Below, piece by piece: positions 30,650-33,353 of a DNA stretch of 33,353 nt. The DNA lies in assembly GCF_000235425.2 (NCBI RefSeq), contig NZ_KI912267.1:964163-997515 (forward strand), read 5' to 3'. The notes beneath the pieces are model-generated. The model was given only the letters and a program-made list of their open reading frames with translations. It ran no database searches and had not been told where the DNA came from. Each line of letters begins with the position of its first letter. The stretch's first letter is position 1. The translations under genes were made by a program, and so were the position numbers. Source of the stretch: Pseudofrankia saprophytica. GTDB taxonomy: Bacteria; Actinomycetota; Actinomycetes; Frankiales; Frankiaceae.

Positions 30650-31074
30650 GGAGGCCTGGCGGGAACACACCAGTATCGGAATGCTCGCACGGCATCGCCG
30701 GCCAGACCACGGCCACCATCAGACCGGGTACGCCCGGCGTCGGATGCTTTGACCGGGTCGTGGGAGTGTCCCGGCGGTGGACCGGCGGTGACCGCGGGCT
30801 GGATGCGCCGGCGCCGGCGGCGGGGATTGCTCCCGGGCGTCGCCGCGGAAGGCTAGGGTCGATTCGACCATCGGGCGCGGCCACGGCGCGGCGGTGGCAC
30901 CGTGATGCCGGGAGACCTCGCCGTCGGCGACCTTGACCGCGAGGCACGACGGTGGCGGGGAACCTCGGGAGTGGGGAACCGCGATATCGGGAACCACGGT
31001 GCGGACGGACCGTGGCGCAGGGTCCGGGCGCCGGGAGGGCAGGTGGCCGCGGCGCGGCCGAGCAGGGAGCTGGC
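30650..31074. promoter_or_regulatory. Upstream region of the acyltransferase gene
   Basis: No credible gene here. TAGGGT at 30854-30859 is a possible -10 box, with TTGCTC at 30827-30832 too far upstream (21 bases) to be a good -35. A short inverted repeat GGTCGATTCGACC overlaps the -10 candidate. GGGAG at 31065-31069 is the ribosome site of the acyltransferase. Confidence 0.35.
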
Positions 31075-32118
31075 GTGTTCTACTGGATGCTCAAGGTCAT
31101 CCTGTCCCCGTTCCTGCGCACGTTCTACCGACCCTGGATCGAGGGCCTGGAGAACGTGCCGGCGGAGGGGCCGGCGATTCTGGCCGGCAACCACCTCTCC
31201 TTCCTGGACTCGATCTTTCTGCCGCTGATGCTTCCGCGGCGGGTGACGTTCCTGGCGAAGATCGACTACTTCACCGGCAGCGGGTTGAAGGGCACCGCGA
31301 AGCGGATGTTCTTCAGCGGCGTCGGGCAGCTGCCGATCGACCGCAGCGGCGGTAAGGCCAGCGACGCCGCGCTGCGCTCCGGGGTGCGCGTCCTGGGGCA
31401 GGGCAAGCTGCTCGGCATCTACCCCGAGGGCACCCGCTCGCCGGACGGCCGGCTCTACCGCGGCAAGATCGGCGTCGCCCGGATGGCCCTGGAAGCCAAG
31501 GTCCTGGTCGTGCCGGTGGCGATGTTCGGGACCTTCGAGGTGCAGCCGCAGGGCCGCACGATCCCGCGGATACGCCGGGTCGGGATGCGCATCGGCCGCC
31601 CGCTGGACTTCAGCCGCTACGAGGACATGGCTGATGACCGGTTCGTGCTGCGCTCGATCACCGACGAGATCATGTACGAGCTCATGCAGCTGTCCGGCCA
31701 GGAGTACGTCGACATGTATGCCCAGAAGGCCAAGGACGATCTCGCGGCCGCCCGCGCGGTCGCCACGGCCGAGGCCACCGGCACCGGCACCGGCACCGGC
31801 ACCGGCACCGGCACGACGTCACCCGACGGCGCGGTCAAGCCAGCCAAGCCGGTCAAGCCGGTCAAGCCGGTCAAGCCGGCGAAGCTGGCCGGCACGCCCA
31901 AGCCAGCGAAGCTACTCAGGCCGGGCCGGGCAGGCACGTTCACCAAGCCGGGCAAGCTCACGAGTCCGCTCAGCGGGGCCGCGGCGGCGCCGGCGTCCGC
32001 GGCGGCGCTGGCGAACACCGCCGCCGCCGAGCACCCGCCGACGGAGATCCCGCCGTCGCCGCGCCCGCAGGGGCCGGACGTCGCCGCCGACCTGCCTCCC
32101 GACCCGCTCCAGCGCTGA
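31075..32118 (+). CDS. 1-acyl-glycerol-3-phosphate acyltransferase-like protein with repetitive tail
   Basis: 347 residues. The PlsC acyltransferase motifs are GNHLSFLDS (His-X4-Asp catalytic pair), SGVGQLPIDRSGG, YPEGTRSPDG and VVPVAMFGT, following a short hydrophobic start (VILSPFLRTFYRPW). It transfers acyl chains to a lysophospholipid-type acceptor at the inner membrane face. M. tuberculosis Rv2182c is the counterpart by position. I chose the GTG at 31075, with GGGAG six bases upstream; a 41-codon upstream extension is Gly/Arg-rich and unsupported. The last 120 residues are unusual: a Thr-Gly run encoded by six ACCGGC units (31777-31812), then five Val/Ala-Lys-Pro units (31834-31878) and a Lys/Pro/Ala tail. 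Confidence 0.88.
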   Translation: MFYWMLKVILSPFLRTFYRPWIEGLENVPAEGPAILAGNHLSFLDSIFLPLMLPRRVTFLAKIDYFTGSGLKGTAKRMFFSGVGQLPIDRSGGKASDAALRSGVRVLGQGKLLGIYPEGTRSPDGRLYRGKIGVARMALEAKVLVVPVAMFGTFEVQPQGRTIPRIRRVGMRIGRPLDFSRYEDMADDRFVLRSITDEIMYELMQLSGQEYVDMYAQKAKDDLAAARAVATAEATGTGTGTGTGTGTTSPDGAVKPAKPVKPVKPVKPAKLAGTPKPAKLLRPGRAGTFTKPGKLTSPLSGAAAAPASAAALANTAAAEHPPTEIPPSPRPQGPDVAADLPPDPLQR

Positions 32119-32200
32119 GCTTCGCGACCATCCTGGCGCGCGGGCCGACCCGCCGCGACCCACCAGACCGCGAGACGGCGCACACGGCAGGATAGAGGAC

Positions 32201-33353
32201 GTGGGGGCATATTTCTGGCCGGGTCGGGCAGCGGGGCAGGGCCCCCGCCGGCTCACCGCCGGCGCGGTCCTGGCCGGCGTCCTGTTCGCGCTGACTCCGG
32301 CGTCGCCGCTGTCCGCGGCGACGGGAGCGCTCGCCGCCGGCGCCGCGACGCAGCCCCCCACCACGCCGTCCCACGCGCCGCCTGGGACCGTCACCAGGAC
32401 CAACCAGTACCTGACCGACGCCCAGGGCCGGGTGCTGGTGGCGCACGGCCCGATGCTCACCGCCGGGGTGACCCCGGGCGAATCCGACCTGGATGCCTGG
32501 GTCGGCGCCGGTCTCAGCGCGGTGGGCGTGACGGTCGCGCTGACCTCCGCGGGCGGCTTCCCCGACTCACGGCCAGGCGCCGCCGCCACCACCGTGGGCG
32601 ACCCCGGCCTCGCGCAGGCGGCGGGCGTCGTCCGCACTCTGACCGACCGGGGCTTCCGGGTGGTGCTGCGGGTGGTGCCAGCGGCCGGTGGCGGGACCGC
32701 GCCCGCGGCGACGCTGACGGCGGCGGTCAGCCGCCTGGCCGCGGCGTTTCGGGGCACCGGCGGTCTGGTCGGGTACGAGCTCACGGCCGCCGAGTCCGCG
32801 CGTGCCCCCGGCGTGGCGAACGCCGTCGTCGCCGCCGACCCGTTCCACCTGCTCTGGCGCGAGCGGCCCGCGCCGTTCGACCCGACGGCGACGGTCGCCG
32901 TGAACGACCCGGCCGGCTACCTGACCGGCCCGGCCGGCACCGGGGACGGCGCCGTCGCCGCGTTCGCCGCCGCCGCCGACGGCAACCAGATCGGCTGGTT
33001 CTACCCGGTCGGGGCCGGCGGCGCGGGCGGCCCCGTCGCCCTCCCCGCGGCGCTCGCCCGTCCTTACCCGATCGCCGTCGCGGGTGAGGTCTCCCAGTTC
33101 GGCGTCGACGGCGCCGGCACGTTCACCCTGCGCTACGGCACGACGCTGCCCGTCGGCAAGCCCGCGCCGGGTGGACTGCTCACCGCGGTCAGCCTGCCGG
33201 CCGCCGCCTACCCGACCGGCTACCAGGTCCAGGTGACCGGCGCGAAGGTGTTCTCCCGGCCTGGTTCGGCGCTGCTGTGCCTGGCCGCCGAACCCGGCGC
33301 CACGGCGGTCTCGCTCACGGTCACCCGGGCCCCGTCCGGCCAGGCGCCGGCCC
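32201..33353 (+). CDS. Secreted endoglycoceramidase-like (GH5-type) protein, degenerate, cut by window end
   Basis: Open from GTG 32201 to the window end, at least 384 residues. A signal segment (TAGAVLAGVLFALTPASPLSA) leads to an Ala/Pro linker. TNQYLTDAQGRVLVAHGPML then resembles the first strand of endoglycoceramidase-type glycosidases, and YPIAVAGEVSQFGVDGAGTF resembles the C-terminal beta-sandwich that follows their barrel. The barrel between is short. Where the family has GYEL-Met-Asn-Glu-Pro with the acid/base Glu, this protein reads GYELTAAES, so catalysis by the usual mechanism is unlikely. It may be a binding protein derived from the enzyme. AGGA lies about ten bases before the GTG. 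The similarity is recalled by pattern, not by search. Confidence 0.6.
   Translation, partial: MGAYFWPGRAAGQGPRRLTAGAVLAGVLFALTPASPLSAATGALAAGAATQPPTTPSHAPPGTVTRTNQYLTDAQGRVLVAHGPMLTAGVTPGESDLDAWVGAGLSAVGVTVALTSAGGFPDSRPGAAATTVGDPGLAQAAGVVRTLTDRGFRVVLRVVPAAGGGTAPAATLTAAVSRLAAAFRGTGGLVGYELTAAESARAPGVANAVVAADPFHLLWRERPAPFDPTATVAVNDPAGYLTGPAGTGDGAVAAFAAAADGNQIGWFYPVGAGGAGGPVALPAALARPYPIAVAGEVSQFGVDGAGTFTLRYGTTLPVGKPAPGGLLTAVSLPAAAYPTGYQVQVTGAKVFSRPGSALLCLAAEPGATAVSLTVTRAPSGQAPA

Noticed and set aside
30545-30856. Small plus-strand gene in the repeat region before the acyltransferase
   Set aside because: Its start lies inside a 61-base repeat copy, and the same repeat reads in different frames in the two copies, so coding is not conserved.

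Overview
The window comes from the chromosome of a very GC-rich actinomycete. Third codon positions are almost all G or C, GTG starts are common, and several genes look leaderless. The most informative anchor is a run of genes in the order known from the Mycobacterium tuberculosis Rv2175c-Rv2182c neighbourhood: an Rv2175c-type DNA-binding protein, a PknL-type PASTA kinase, class II DAHP synthase (AroG), an Rv2179c-type exoribonuclease and an Rv2182c-type acyltransferase, here interrupted by other genes. Together with a PPi-type phosphofructokinase and split lycopene cyclase genes, this suggests a Frankia-like or related actinomycete. The genus is an inference, not a reading.

Layout. 1-1.7 kb: the end of a large SMC-like ATPase, then 0.8 kb of unusual composition. 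1.7-2.9 kb: a membrane-anchored extracytoplasmic protein (-). 3.2-6.8 kb: a fatty-acid or steroid side-chain type module with two MaoC-fold dehydratase subunits, an acyl-CoA dehydrogenase and a short-chain dehydrogenase. 6.9-9.0 kb (-): an Rv2175c-like protein, thiS, thiE, crtYc and crtYd. 9.1-12.4 kb (-): a ThuA/Gfo-Idh-MocA fusion and a ferredoxin-reductase-type flavoprotein. 12.5-14.6 kb (-): thiH and thiG under a TPP riboswitch. 14.7-17.8 kb (+): a LysM lytic transglycosylase and the PASTA kinase. 17.8-18.4 kb: a nested inverted-repeat region. 18.4-19.8 kb (-): aroG. 20-25.2 kb: a TauD-like dioxygenase plus a nitrate/sulfonate/taurine-type ABC transporter operon (-), with a divergent GntR regulator and clear operator repeats. 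25.3-30.5 kb (-): PPi-type phosphofructokinase, exoribonuclease, a TIGR00300-type ornithine cyclodeaminase-like protein, a membrane protein and an alpha/beta hydrolase. 31-33.3 kb (+): an acyltransferase with a repetitive tail and a truncated secreted protein resembling endoglycoceramidases but lacking the usual catalytic motif.

How the parts work together. The thiamine genes form two blocks: thiGH, controlled by the riboswitch whose 3' end abuts the thiG Shine-Dalgarno, and thiSE 4 kb downstream. ThiG, ThiS and ThiH make the thiazole moiety and ThiE joins it to the pyrimidine. The dioxygenase and its ABC transporter form one compact transcription unit that probably imports and oxidises an organic acid or sulfonate, repressed by the adjacent GntR protein. 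The kinase and the Rv2175c-like protein are probably a kinase-substrate pair, as their mycobacterial counterparts are. No phage, CRISPR, tRNA or rRNA gene was seen. The least explained parts are the nested palindrome at 17.8-18.4 kb, a 61-base repeat present three times (27.2 kb and twice at 30.5 kb), tandem repeats after the flavoprotein gene, and the catalytically altered enzyme-like proteins.
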